Shown here: positions 7,259 through 15,574 of the stretch, piece after piece
Position numbering within the stretch: the first letter of the stretch is position 1
How the letters are laid out: each line of letters begins with the position of its first letter
Source of the DNA: JBBDWZ01 sp050732575
GTDB taxonomy: Bacteria > Gemmatimonadota > Gemmatimonadetes > Longimicrobiales > RSA9
Direction of reading: 5' to 3'
Length of the DNA: 23,335 nt
Assembly (NCBI GenBank): GCA_050732575.1
Contig: JBOHRF010000057.1
Location: 1 to 23,335 of the forward strand
Position numbers and translations under genes: made by a program
The notes under the pieces: model-generated
Seen by the model: the letters and a program-made list of their open reading frames with translations, nothing else
What the model was told of the DNA's origin: nothing
Databases searched by the model: none

Positions 7259-10186
7259 CTACCGTATGCGCGTTACCGAGATGACGCCGTTAACGGGCGA
7301 TTCGAAGTCGAACGTGATGCGGGCACTGCTGGTGGCAGCCGTACCATCGATCAGGTAGCCAAACGCCGCGCCCGGATTGATCAGCCGCGCTTCGTGGAAG
7401 ACCAGGCCTGGTTGCACGCGCTGCCAGGCATTGCGCGGATCAAATGATGCGGCGCTGCCCGGCTCGCGACTGGCGCGCAGGTTGTATTGATGGTACTGCG
7501 TCCAGCTGGGCAGGCCGGACGTGCCGATGTCATCCAGGTAGAGAGCCAGGCGCGCGCGTGTGAACAACTGCGCAAACGTGAGGCCGGGCAGCAATCCATT
7601 CACGGCGCCATTCAAATCCACCTCCGTGCCCGCATGAATGAGGAAATTGCTGATGGCCGTTCGCCAGTTGCCTCCGGCCATCGCCACCTGATCGGCCAGG
7701 TAGTCGAAGATGTAGGAGGAGGCGGCATAGCCATCGAACATCGGACTGCTCGTGTTGAGGTAGCTGGGCACATCTTCCCGAAAACGCACGGTGAATTCCG
7801 GATATGCGCCCAGCGTGGCGTTACTGGTGCGGGAAGGATTCGCGTTGTTGAGCAGATAGGATGCAATGGGCAGCCGCTCGCTGAAACGAGCAAAGCCTTC
7901 CACCAGCCACAGGTTGCCGCGCAGGTCCTCACGATTGGCGCGCTCCAATAATCCCCAGTGCCGCATGTGCGCAATCTCATGCATGAACAGATTGTGCGCA
8001 TTGCGCAGCGCGTGTTGTGCAATTCCCCGGGTCGAGCCATTGCTCGACACCCAGTAGTCCCAGGCAAAGACGTTCGTGTTCGAATACGTGTAGCCCCACA
8101 CATTGTCCGCCGGCATGAGCGTATGTACCGCGATGATACGCGCCGGCTGCTCCACCTCGGTCGCGCTGTTGTGCCGCCCGGCGAACAGCAGGTCTGCCTG
8201 CACTCGGGGATGCGCCGCGTACGCGCGCGCAATGGTATCCATGTCGGCCATGGTCAATGGCGTATTCAGCGCGCCATTGCCGCGGCGCAGAGTACCCAGG
8301 CGAACGTCTTCTGCAATGATCAGCTCGTTCGAGAGGTAGCGGACCACGGCGCGCTGGTTGCCATCCTGGATACTCAGTCGCGGGATGCCCACCAGGTAGA
8401 CCACGATGGTATCGCCAATCTGAGGCGCTGCACTGGTGCTATTGATGTCGATGCGCTGCGCGCCACGCACCAGCTGCGGCCTGGGTGCGCCGCCCGCCGG
8501 CTCGGGCGGTGTGTACTCGTAGATCCTGCCCGCACCGAAATCCCAGGCGTGGCTCATGCCCGGAGGCAACTCCGGTTCGCGCTGGAGCGCCGGTCGCGCT
8601 GCCGTGATCACGTTGCCCGCCACAGCACTCGAGGCGACCGTGACGGCCAGAAGGTTTGCGTTACTGCCGGCACCAGGGAACAGCGCACCGTTATAAGCGC
8701 CCGTCGGTGGCATGTTCTCGATCATGACCAGGTACTGCTGGTCGCGATTTCGGGTTAGATCGAATTGCAAACACTGCGGCGTGATGCCGGCATCGGCACG
8801 GAACCGCGCGCTCTGGCCCAGTGTGAAGTCCAGCGTCATCACGCTCGGACCCGTGCATGACAGGTTGGCGGATACCGAAATATCGTTGGTCTGCACCGAC
8901 TGCAGTCCGGCCGAGCTGAAGCGCATGCTGAACGGGCTCTGCCCCGCGTATACCAGATTGTTGAACGTAGCGCGGCCCTGGACGGCTACCATGGTCAGAT
9001 CACCGGTCAACGCGCCCTGACCGCTGGCCAGTGATGCAACCACTGTGTGAGTCGCGTTGCTCACGCGATTGTTCGCTTCATCCTGCACTTCGATCACGGG
9101 CCAGGTCGTGAAGGCTACGCCGCTGGTCACATTAGGTGGCGTGCCGGCCATGATGCCCAGCTTGAAAGCCGCACCTGGTTCGAGCGTGATGGCGCTGGAT
9201 TGTGCCGGGTGAAGATTGGGAGTTGTGAAGGCGAGCGTGTAATTGCCGACCGCGCCCGTAATGGAAAGCGCCTGGAAGCGGGCGCTGCCCGTGGCATCGG
9301 TCGTGGCCTGCACGTTCCGCAGCACGCCCACACTCGAGTTGGCTGTGACGATCACACCCTGCTGTGCTACCGCATTGCCAAATGTGTCGGCAACCTGGAT
9401 GACGGGCTGAACGGGTAGTGCCGCACTGCTTGCTGCATTGGGCGCGGGCTGCACCGTTACCATCAGCCGATTCGGCAACCCGGGATCAGCTGTGGCCGTG
9501 AACGTGAGCGGCGGGCCCGTGATGCCGGAAGCGCTCGCACTCAGCGTTTGTTGGCCTGCCAAACCACCGAGGGTCCACACGCCCGCGCTGGCCGTGCCAT
9601 CCGGCTGAGTCATTGCGCTGGTGTTGGCCACTGAGCCGCCGCCCGCAGCAACAGTGAACGATACCGGAACGTTGGCTACGGGATTGTCGTAGGCGTCGCG
9701 CACGAGCACGGTGGGCGCAGCAGGCACCGCGCGACCCACCACGGCACGTTGGCTGTTGCCGCTCGCCATGATCAACCACGTTGGAGCACCTGCCATTGCA
9801 GAGGCACTGAACGTTACGGGCGCCACGCCGGACACCGAAGCGGTCAACGCGTGCGCGCCCAGTACAGTGCCCAAGGTCCAAACGCCCGCGCTGGCCAGGC
9901 CGCGCGCGTCCGTGTTCGCAGTGGTGCGCGCCACCGAGCCGCCGCCCGTCACGACTTCGAAGGCAACGCGCACGCCCGATACCGGCTGGCCATTCGCGGC
10001 CAGGACGCGTACGGCCGGTTCAACGGCCAGCGGACTTGCCACTGCGCCCGTCTGGGCATCGCCCGCATGCACCTCGAGCCGGGAAGGGGTGAGTGGCTCA
10101 TTGCCGTCATCACACCCGGCCAGCAACGCTCCCAGAATGACCAGAGCAGTACGACGGGCTACCCGCGCCATCTCCGTGCTGAGCAT
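7259..10186 (-). CDS. Lipoprotein zinc metalloprotease (M30/gluzincin-like) with N-terminal Big_1-type Ig repeats
   Basis: 975 residues from the ATG at 10186, chosen because it leads straight into a lipoprotein signal (VILGALLAGC, Cys25). A start 63 bases upstream would put 21 polar residues before it. A start 15 bases downstream is also possible. Residues about 30-460 contain three or four Ig-like repeats of the invasin/Big_1 type, with recurring GVWTLG, GGGSV and V-x-D-x-x-G/D-N-P/A-V. The C-terminal half has HEIAH (736-740) followed by LVEGFARF with Glu763, the HExxH...E arrangement of gluzincins. It most resembles the M30 (hyicolysin) group. It is expected to be tethered to the outer membrane or cell surface and to cut proteins. 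The four or so Ig modules would hold the catalytic domain away from the membrane. It is divergent from the TonB receptor operon. Confidence 0.83.
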   Translation of the reverse strand: MLSTEMARVARRTALVILGALLAGCDDGNEPLTPSRLEVHAGDAQTGAVASPLAVEPAVRVLAANGQPVSGVRVAFEVVTGGGSVARTTANTDARGLASAGVWTLGTVLGAHALTASVSGVAPVTFSASAMAGAPTWLIMASGNSQRAVVGRAVPAAPTVLVRDAYDNPVANVPVSFTVAAGGGSVANTSAMTQPDGTASAGVWTLGGLAGQQTLSASASGITGPPLTFTATADPGLPNRLMVTVQPAPNAASSAALPVQPVIQVADTFGNAVAQQGVIVTANSSVGVLRNVQATTDATGSARFQALSITGAVGNYTLAFTTPNLHPAQSSAITLEPGAAFKLGIMAGTPPNVTSGVAFTTWPVIEVQDEANNRVSNATHTVVASLASGQGALTGDLTMVAVQGRATFNNLVYAGQSPFSMRFSSAGLQSVQTNDISVSANLSCTGPSVMTLDFTLGQSARFRADAGITPQCLQFDLTRNRDQQYLVMIENMPPTGAYNGALFPGAGSNANLLAVTVASSAVAGNVITAARPALQREPELPPGMSHAWDFGAGRIYEYTPPEPAGGAPRPQLVRGAQRIDINSTSAAPQIGDTIVVYLVGIPRLSIQDGNQRAVVRYLSNELIIAEDVRLGTLRRGNGALNTPLTMADMDTIARAYAAHPRVQADLLFAGRHNSATEVEQPARIIAVHTLMPADNVWGYTYSNTNVFAWDYWVSSNGSTRGIAQHALRNAHNLFMHEIAHMRHWGLLERANREDLRGNLWLVEGFARFSERLPIASYLLNNANPSRTSNATLGAYPEFTVRFREDVPSYLNTSSPMFDGYAASSYIFDYLADQVAMAGGNWRTAISNFLIHAGTEVDLNGAVNGLLPGLTFAQLFTRARLALYLDDIGTSGLPSWTQYHQYNLRASREPGSAASFDPRNAWQRVQPGLVFHEARLINPGAAFGYLIDGTAATSSARITFDFESPVNGVISVTRIR

Positions 10187-10247
10187 GAACTTTCGCTTTG
10201 GCTGTGGATTGTGTTTCCGGGGGGAGATGACCCAAGCGGTCGCTCCC

Positions 10248-10276
10248 AAGCTAGATCCGGGGCCATAGTCTGTAAA
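10248..10276 (-). promoter_or_regulatory. Candidate sigma-70-type promoter for the metalloprotease gene
   Basis: On the - strand TTTACA (10276-10271) and TAGCTT (10253-10248) are separated by 17 bases. The -35 box matches 5 of 6 consensus positions; the -10 box is weak, at 3 of 6. Transcription would start near 10241, giving a leader of about 55 bases. Bacteria of this kind often deviate from the consensus, so this is a low-confidence call. Confidence 0.25.
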
Positions 10277-10350
10277 GCTCTGTCGTGAAATGAGCTAACG
10301 CCCATGAACGAACCGGCCGCCCAGGGCGTGACGGGCGACTGCTTCTGCGG

Positions 10351-10640
10351 GGGAACGGGATTTCGGGAGCGGGATCCGGATCGGGAGCCGGAACAGATTC
10401 GGACAGTCCTGACTCCGTCCCTGTCCCTCGCCGCTCCGCCCCGATTTGCCCGATGCCCACTCCTAGTCCCGAGATCCGTTCCCGCACCCGGGCCCGATTC
10501 CCCGATCCCCGCTCCCGAAGTCCTTTCCCGCTCCCACCCCCGATCCCGCTCCCGAGATCCGTTCCCGCACCCGCACCCGACCCCCGGTATCCCCGCTCCC
10601 GAATCCGGGGCGCCCCCCCGCTCCCGAAGATTCCGTTCCC
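10351..10640. repeat. CCCGAT/CCCGCT short-unit array with nested inverted repeats
   Basis: The left arm at 10351-10373 (GGGAACGG, three bases, TTCGGGAGCGGG) pairs with 10617-10640 (CCCGCTCCCGAA, four bases, CCGTTCCC). Only the short inner bulge is unpaired. A second alternative partner for the left arm lies near 10536-10566. The array also holds two exact copies of a 24-base unit starting TCCCGAGATCCGTTCCC at 10467-10490 and 10550-10573. The region separates the divergent metalloprotease and TonB receptor genes. Frames across it are Pro/Arg/Ser low complexity and are not genes. An in-frame ATG at 10304 that would extend the receptor through this array is rejected. Confidence 0.8.
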
Positions 10641-10723
10641 ACCAGCGCGTTGGGGGTGCAACGGTTCCACGCGCGCGGTTATCCTGTCGTATCTCAGAAA
10701 GCAAAACCCAACGACCTGGTGTC

Positions 10724-13036
10724 ATGAAGTCTTCGCTGGTCCGGGGTCTACTGCTGGTCCTTTTGTCGCCGATCGGGCTGGTTGGACAGGAGACGCGTAT
10801 CGCGGGCGTAGTCCGCTCCAGCTCGGGGATGGCGCTGCCCGGCGTGTTCGTGGAGGCGCGCGCGCCCGGGCGAGACGGCGTGGTGTTCAGTGTGATCACG
10901 GACAGCATGGGTTTCTTTCGCCATCGAGTCGATGCGGGTCGCTACACGCTTCGGTTTTCGCACATCGGTTTTGCCGAGGTGCTGCGGGTTGTGCTGGTGC
11001 CGGGCGATTCCGTGGCGCGCGTCGAGATCGCACTGGAAGAGCATGCGCTGGCGCTGCAGCCGGTCACGGTGGAGACATTGCGCGCCCGCGCAGGCTTCGA
11101 GTCGCAGGCCGGCCAGACCTCGCGCGAACTGGCCAAAGATGAGCTGAAGCTGATTCCCGGGCTGGCCGAGGCCGATGTGTTGCGCGCCATCGAGGTACTG
11201 CCCGGTGTGGTTTCCACCTCCGACTTTTCGTCCGCATTCAATGTGCGCGGCGGCAGTGCCGATCAGAACCTGATTGCGCTCGATGGCCTGCCCATTTTCA
11301 ATCCCTTCCATCTGGGCGGTCTGTTCAGTGTCTTCAATTCGGACATGGTCAGCCGCGCCGAGTTGCAGGCTGGTGGTTTTCCTGCCCAGTACGGCGGCCG
11401 CGTCTCTTCCGTGCTCAACGTGGAAAGTGATGCGGGCGCGCCCGGTGTCGATGTGCGCGGCGGCGTTTCACTGTTGGCCACGCGCTTGTCCGTGGGCGCC
11501 GATGCCACGGCCGAGCAGGCCCAACGGCTGGGACTGAAATCCGCGCGTGGTCGCGTTGCACTGCGCCGTTCGTATTTCGATCAGCTGTTCCGGCCCTTCT
11601 TCGATTTTCCCTACCATCTGACCGATGTGCAAGCCTATGCAGAAGGCTGGACTCCGGCCGGCAACCGTCTCTCGGTGACCGGCTACAGCGGCCGCGATCT
11701 GCTGAACTTTGTGGGCGTCGATTCATTTCCGCTGCAGATGCGCTGGGACTGGGGCAATGACGTGGCCGGCGCACGCTGGCTCCAGCATCTGCGCAATGGT
11801 GCTACGCTCGATGCACGACTTGGCTTCAGTCGATTCAATACCGCCATCCTGTTCCCGGAATTTGGTGACACCGAGTTCACCAGCCGCATCCAGCAGGGTC
11901 TGCTGCATGTGGGTGTGCAACTGCCAGCGAACGGAGTCTGGGAAACGCGCATTGGCGCCGAGGCCAATCGCCTGGCCTACGCCAACCTGGCACAGAGCGG
12001 CGGCACCGTATTCCGCCAGGGCCGGGAAGCCGGCTGGTTGACCGGCGCGTACGCGCAGACCAACTGGCGGCCGGACCACAAGTGGCTGATTGAATTCGGT
12101 GCGCGCGCGGATAGTTGGATAGCCACCGAAAACGCACTGTTGTGGCAGCCGCGCGTGGCAGCCAAATACTTCTTCACGGAGAACACCGCCGCCAAGCTGG
12201 CGGTGGGCCGCTACGCGCAGTTCCTGCATTCGCTGCGCGATGAAGAGCTACCCATTGGCATCGATGTGTGGGTCCTGGCCGGGCAGCGCGCACCCCACGT
12301 CATCTCTGACCAGCTGCAAACCGGTATTGAGACCTTCCGCGGCAGCTGGTACGCATCGCTCGAGGGGTACTACCGCACGTTTGATGGCGTGACCGTCAAC
12401 AATCTGTCCGACGATCCCAATACCAACACCGATGATCTGCTGGCCGGGCACGGTACATCGTACGGCGCGGATTTCCTGCTGCGCCGCAATGAAGGCCGCA
12501 CGCGCGGCTTTCTCTCTGTCTCATGGCTCAAAGCGCAGCGCACGTTCCCCGATGCCACGTCCGGCCTTGTGCCGGTACCCGAGGTCACGTTCGCGCCCGT
12601 ATTCGATCGACGCCTGGATCTGGATCTGGTCCTGCGCACCATGCTGCCCCGCGCGTGGGAGGCTGGTATACGCTGGAACTTCGGCAGCGGCCTGCCCTTC
12701 ACCAAGGCGTTGGGCAGCTACCTCTACTACGAGTATCACATGGTCAGCCGGGGCCGGCGCCGTCTCACCGATTCTCCCGATAGCGCTGACACGGCAGTAT
12801 TGCTCGGACCTCGGAACGGCGCCCGCTATCCGCCCTACCACCGCCTGGATTTCAGCCTGCGCAAGACCATGCACAAAAGTTGGGGCTCGCTCACACCTTA
12901 TCTCGAAGTGCTGAACGTCTACAATCGCAAAAACGTGCTGTTCTATTTTTACGATTACAACCGCAGCCCGGCAGTGCGCTCTGGAGTCAGCATGTTCCCG
13001 TTGCTGCCCACGGTGGGAGTGGACATCAGCTTTTGA
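10724..13036 (+). CDS. TonB-dependent outer-membrane receptor with N-terminal carboxypeptidase-regulatory-like domain
   Basis: 770 residues from the ATG at 10724, which begins a clear signal peptide (about 1-22, ending GLVGQ). Residues about 25-105 form a carboxypeptidase-regulatory/CNA-B-like beta-sandwich (ITDSMGFFRHRVDAGRYTLR). The plug domain spans about 139-245, with VLPGVVSTSDFSSAFNVRGG, LDGLPIFNPFHLGGLFSVFN and GGFPAQYGGRVSSVLNV. The rest is Tyr/Arg-rich beta-barrel ending in DISF, with the terminal Phe usual for outer-membrane barrels. No clear TonB box was picked out. It is the first gene of a three-gene unit: the transporter start lies 18 bases after its stop and has a strong ribosome site. 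It imports a ligand across the outer membrane, powered by TonB. The partner transporter suggests a metal ion, metal complex or other small solute. Confidence 0.92.
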   Translation: MKSSLVRGLLLVLLSPIGLVGQETRIAGVVRSSSGMALPGVFVEARAPGRDGVVFSVITDSMGFFRHRVDAGRYTLRFSHIGFAEVLRVVLVPGDSVARVEIALEEHALALQPVTVETLRARAGFESQAGQTSRELAKDELKLIPGLAEADVLRAIEVLPGVVSTSDFSSAFNVRGGSADQNLIALDGLPIFNPFHLGGLFSVFNSDMVSRAELQAGGFPAQYGGRVSSVLNVESDAGAPGVDVRGGVSLLATRLSVGADATAEQAQRLGLKSARGRVALRRSYFDQLFRPFFDFPYHLTDVQAYAEGWTPAGNRLSVTGYSGRDLLNFVGVDSFPLQMRWDWGNDVAGARWLQHLRNGATLDARLGFSRFNTAILFPEFGDTEFTSRIQQGLLHVGVQLPANGVWETRIGAEANRLAYANLAQSGGTVFRQGREAGWLTGAYAQTNWRPDHKWLIEFGARADSWIATENALLWQPRVAAKYFFTENTAAKLAVGRYAQFLHSLRDEELPIGIDVWVLAGQRAPHVISDQLQTGIETFRGSWYASLEGYYRTFDGVTVNNLSDDPNTNTDDLLAGHGTSYGADFLLRRNEGRTRGFLSVSWLKAQRTFPDATSGLVPVPEVTFAPVFDRRLDLDLVLRTMLPRAWEAGIRWNFGSGLPFTKALGSYLYYEYHMVSRGRRRLTDSPDSADTAVLLGPRNGARYPPYHRLDFSLRKTMHKSWGSLTPYLEVLNVYNRKNVLFYFYDYNRSPAVRSGVSMFPLLPTVGVDISF

Positions 13037-13044
13037 GACAACGC

Positions 13045-13051
13045 AAAGGAG
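13045..13051 (+). promoter_or_regulatory. Strong ribosome binding site of the Nramp-like gene
   Basis: AAAGGAG lies 3 bases before the ATG at 13055, inside the 18-base gap after the receptor stop. It fixes the start and supports cotranscription. Confidence 0.7.
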
Positions 13052-13054
13052 CGC

Positions 13055-14548
13055 ATGAGCACGATCACCACAGAACCAACATCAACACGAGAGGCACCGG
13101 AAGCGCGCTCGGGACTGGAACCGTGGAAGCGTGCGGAATTGCCCTTGGCGCCGCAGCCACGCGGGATGGGTTGGTTCAGTGCCGTGGGCCCGGGTGTGAT
13201 CGTGTTGGGCGTCTCCATTGGCAGCGGCGAATTCTTGCTCGGGCCCGCCGCCTTTGTGAAGTATGGCCTATCGATTCTTTGGGTGGTGGGCGTTGCGGCT
13301 CTGCTCCAGACGCTGCTGAATCTCGAGCTTATGCGCTATACGATGGCCACCGGCGAACCCGCTTTTACCGGCTTCATGCGCACGCGGCCGCATTCCACGT
13401 TCTGGGCCTGGTTCTACTCGATCCTGTATTTCCTGCAGATGGGTTGGCCGGGTTGGGCCGGTGCGGCGGCCGGCGCCGTGTTCTTCCTGTTCACCCGCCG
13501 GCTGCCAGGGGCACAGGAAGCAGACCTGGTCTACGGTGTAGGTGTCGGGTTGTTCCTGTTGTGCGGGTTCATCCTGCTGATAGGACGTCGCATCGAGCGC
13601 ACACTCGAGTATCTGAACTGGATCCTGGTCGCTCTGATTCTGGGCGGACTCGGCACACTCGCCATTCTGTTTGTGCCCGCATCGAACTGGACGGCCGCAC
13701 TGGTTGGGTTCGTCGGCTTTCATCCACAGAGCGGCGGCTTCCAGTTCGTGCCGCCCGGCGCTGACTTCTTCCTGTTGGGCGCATTTGCTGCCTACGCGGG
13801 TGGCGGTGGCGTGGCCAACCTCACACTCAGCAACTGGGCGCGCGACAAAGGCTATGGCATGAGCAGCGCGGTCGGATTCATTCCCTCCGCGTTGGGTGGC
13901 AAGAAAGTCGTGCTCGCCCATTCCGGCAGCACCTTCGAGACCTCACCCGCAGCCATGCAACGTTGGCGCGCATGGTGGCGCATCGTACACGTCGACCAAT
14001 GGGTCGTCTATTTCGTGGGCGCCGTGCTGGGCATGACACTGCCTGCATTGCTGTATGTCACGTTCATCCCGGCGGGCAGTGAGATTCGCGGTCTCGGCAT
14101 TGCCGCTGCGCTGGCTCAGGCTGTGGCCGGACAGAAAGGCGCCATCTTCGGCGGTGCTATTGCCATTCTCGGCGTCTGGATCCTGTTCAAGACGCAACTC
14201 GATATCCTGGATGGAATGACCCGCGCCATCACCGACATCCTGTGGACCGGCAGCAAACGCATCCGCGCCTGGCGCGGTGATGTGCGCGTCGTCTACTACG
14301 CCGTGCTGGCCGTGGTCATTCTCTGGGGCGTGCTTGCCCTGCGCTTGACCCAGCCGATCGTGCTGCTGGCACTCAGCGCCAACATGGCGGGCATTGTATT
14401 CATCATCAGCTCGCTGCACTTGTTGTATGTGAACACGCGCCTGTTGCCCGTTGAGCTGAGACCGCCCATGTGGCGCCGGCTGGCACTGGTTGCACTCTCC
14501 GTGTTCTACGGCCTTTTCCTGTTCCTGTGGTTGAGGAGCCTGTTGTGA
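13055..14548 (+). CDS. Nramp-superfamily inner-membrane transporter, divergent at the metal site
   Basis: 497 residues with about 11 membrane helices after a 40-residue cytoplasmic N-terminus. The overall pattern (GPGVIVLGVSIGSGEFLLGP in helix 1, LLQTLLNLELMRYTMATGE, a helix near 236-262, and FGGAIAILGVWILFKTQLDILDG) matches the Nramp-related clade common in Planctomycetes, Acidobacteria and Gemmatimonadota. The classical helix-1 metal motif Asp-Pro-Gly-Asn is replaced by SIGSGE (54-59). The helix-6 Met-Pro-His is replaced by AYAGGGGVAN (246-255). Manganese or iron transport by the classical mechanism therefore cannot be assumed. Its stop overlaps the next start as GTGA, which implies translational coupling to the lipoprotein. 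It is placed between an outer-membrane receptor and a lipoprotein, so I infer it carries the receptor's ligand onward. Confidence 0.85.
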   Translation: MSTITTEPTSTREAPEARSGLEPWKRAELPLAPQPRGMGWFSAVGPGVIVLGVSIGSGEFLLGPAAFVKYGLSILWVVGVAALLQTLLNLELMRYTMATGEPAFTGFMRTRPHSTFWAWFYSILYFLQMGWPGWAGAAAGAVFFLFTRRLPGAQEADLVYGVGVGLFLLCGFILLIGRRIERTLEYLNWILVALILGGLGTLAILFVPASNWTAALVGFVGFHPQSGGFQFVPPGADFFLLGAFAAYAGGGGVANLTLSNWARDKGYGMSSAVGFIPSALGGKKVVLAHSGSTFETSPAAMQRWRAWWRIVHVDQWVVYFVGAVLGMTLPALLYVTFIPAGSEIRGLGIAAALAQAVAGQKGAIFGGAIAILGVWILFKTQLDILDGMTRAITDILWTGSKRIRAWRGDVRVVYYAVLAVVILWGVLALRLTQPIVLLALSANMAGIVFIISSLHLLYVNTRLLPVELRPPMWRRLALVALSVFYGLFLFLWLRSLL

Positions 14549-15453
14549 AGGTGCCTCGCCGTGCCTGGCTCACGTTGGCCCTGTTAGCCGTTGGCTGCGA
14601 ACTGCAGGAAGTGCAACTCGCCGAGTCGGAAGATCTGGTCATCGCCGAAGTCGTGCTGCGCACGGGCGCACCGAATCAGGTGGCCTGGCTGCACCGTACG
14701 CGCGGATCCGCCCACAAAGATCCGCTGGTCGAGAACGCAACCGTCCGTGTCTACAATGCCAGCAACGCCGTGCTCGAGCTGCGCCCGGCCGCCGACGAGT
14801 CGTGCATCATCGCGCGCGATGACACCGAGCCGGAAACACACGGCAGCTGCTACGCATCAGGAATTGGCGGCATGCCCGTTCAGCCGGGCCAGACCTACCG
14901 TCTCAGCGTGGTACTTCCCGATGGCCGCACATTGACCGGCAGCACGACGGTACCCAACGATTTTCAGATGCTGCGACCGGCAACATCCGTGTGTTCGGTA
15001 CCGGCGCTCACGCCCTTCGATGTGAGCTGGTCGATCTCGCCCGGCGCCTGGGTCTATGCCGCAGAAACCAGCCTGCGCGGCATTCGCGCCGCACTCGAGC
15101 CGCACAATGTGAGCGTCGATCGCGACCCGCTACGCCTATTCGGCCTGTCGCTTTCCGCTCGCGATACCAGCATCGCATTTCCCGCTGAGTTCGGTTTATT
15201 CGATCGCTTCGATGAAGACCTGGTCGAAGTCCTGACCTTCCTGCAGCGCGGACTGCCCGAAGGCGTGATCGCCGGGGTCGTCATTGCCGCCGCCGACCGC
15301 AACTATGTGAACTGGGAACGCGGCGGCAATTTCAATCCCTCAGGCCCCGTGCGCGTGCCCAGTGTGCACGGCGATGGCACCGGCGTTTTCGGCGCGCTCG
15401 TGCCCAAAGCCTTTCAAGTGCGCGTCGCCGAGCCCGAACGCACACCCTGTTGA
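14545..15453 (+). CDS. DUF4249-like lipoprotein of the TonB receptor/Nramp operon
   Basis: 302 residues from the GTG at 14545, which overlaps the preceding stop by four bases and has GAGGAG seven bases upstream. A start at 14470 inside the transporter gene is less plausible. The N-terminus KVPRRAWLTLALLAVGC is a lipoprotein signal with Cys18. The body has two beta-rich parts: an Ig-like first half (ENATVRVYNASNAVLELRP, then PGQTYRLSVVLPDGRTLTGSTTVP) and a second half with less recognisable content. This pattern resembles DUF4249, a family frequently encoded next to TonB-dependent receptors. The match is from memory of sequence patterns and should be treated as probable. As a periplasm- or surface-facing lipoprotein it may help ligand capture at the receptor. 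Confidence 0.75.
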   Translation: MKVPRRAWLTLALLAVGCELQEVQLAESEDLVIAEVVLRTGAPNQVAWLHRTRGSAHKDPLVENATVRVYNASNAVLELRPAADESCIIARDDTEPETHGSCYASGIGGMPVQPGQTYRLSVVLPDGRTLTGSTTVPNDFQMLRPATSVCSVPALTPFDVSWSISPGAWVYAAETSLRGIRAALEPHNVSVDRDPLRLFGLSLSARDTSIAFPAEFGLFDRFDEDLVEVLTFLQRGLPEGVIAGVVIAAADRNYVNWERGGNFNPSGPVRVPSVHGDGTGVFGALVPKAFQVRVAEPERTPC

Positions 15454-15455
15454 GA

Positions 15456-15477
15456 CTGGTGCGCTGGGGCGCACCAG
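15456..15477 (+). terminator. Strong hairpin directly after the operon, possible terminator
   Basis: CTGGTGCGC (15456-15464) and GCGCACCAG (15469-15477) form a perfect 9-bp stem closing a 4-base loop, starting 2 bases after the lipoprotein stop codon. There is no T-run. A second hairpin follows at once. Confidence 0.45.
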
Positions 15478-15482
15478 GGCGC

Positions 15483-15500
15483 GACCCGCGTGCGCGGGTC
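15483..15500 (+). terminator. Second GC-rich hairpin of the post-operon region
   Basis: GACCCGC and GCGGGTC form a perfect 7-bp stem with a GTGC loop. Two hairpins stacked directly after the operon suggest a 3'-end protection or pausing element. The second runs straight into the dispersed repeat at 15491-15518. Confidence 0.4.
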
Positions 15501-15518
15501 GGGCGCTGAAGGGCGCGG
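15491..15518. repeat. Dispersed intergenic repeat, copy 1
   Basis: GGGCGCTGAAGGGCGCGG (15501-15518) occurs exactly again at 18912-18929, and the 10 bases before it match at 7 positions. Both copies continue into further GC-rich words ending near CCCGG. Each is then followed within about 90 bases by a simple-sequence tract and a + strand gene. Confidence 0.65.
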
Positions 15519-15574
15519 TTCGCTTCGCTCCCGGGCGCGGCTTCGCCGTTGACCGGTACGCGTACAATGGCTCG

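Noticed and set aside
10304..10723. 140-residue extension of the TonB receptor
   Set aside because: It reads through the repeat array as Pro/Arg low complexity. A proper signal peptide begins at 10724.
15549..15568. Sigma-70 promoter TTGACC ... TACAAT before the DHH gene
   Set aside because: The boxes are only 8 bases apart, far from the usual 17. TACAAT alone is kept as a weak hint.
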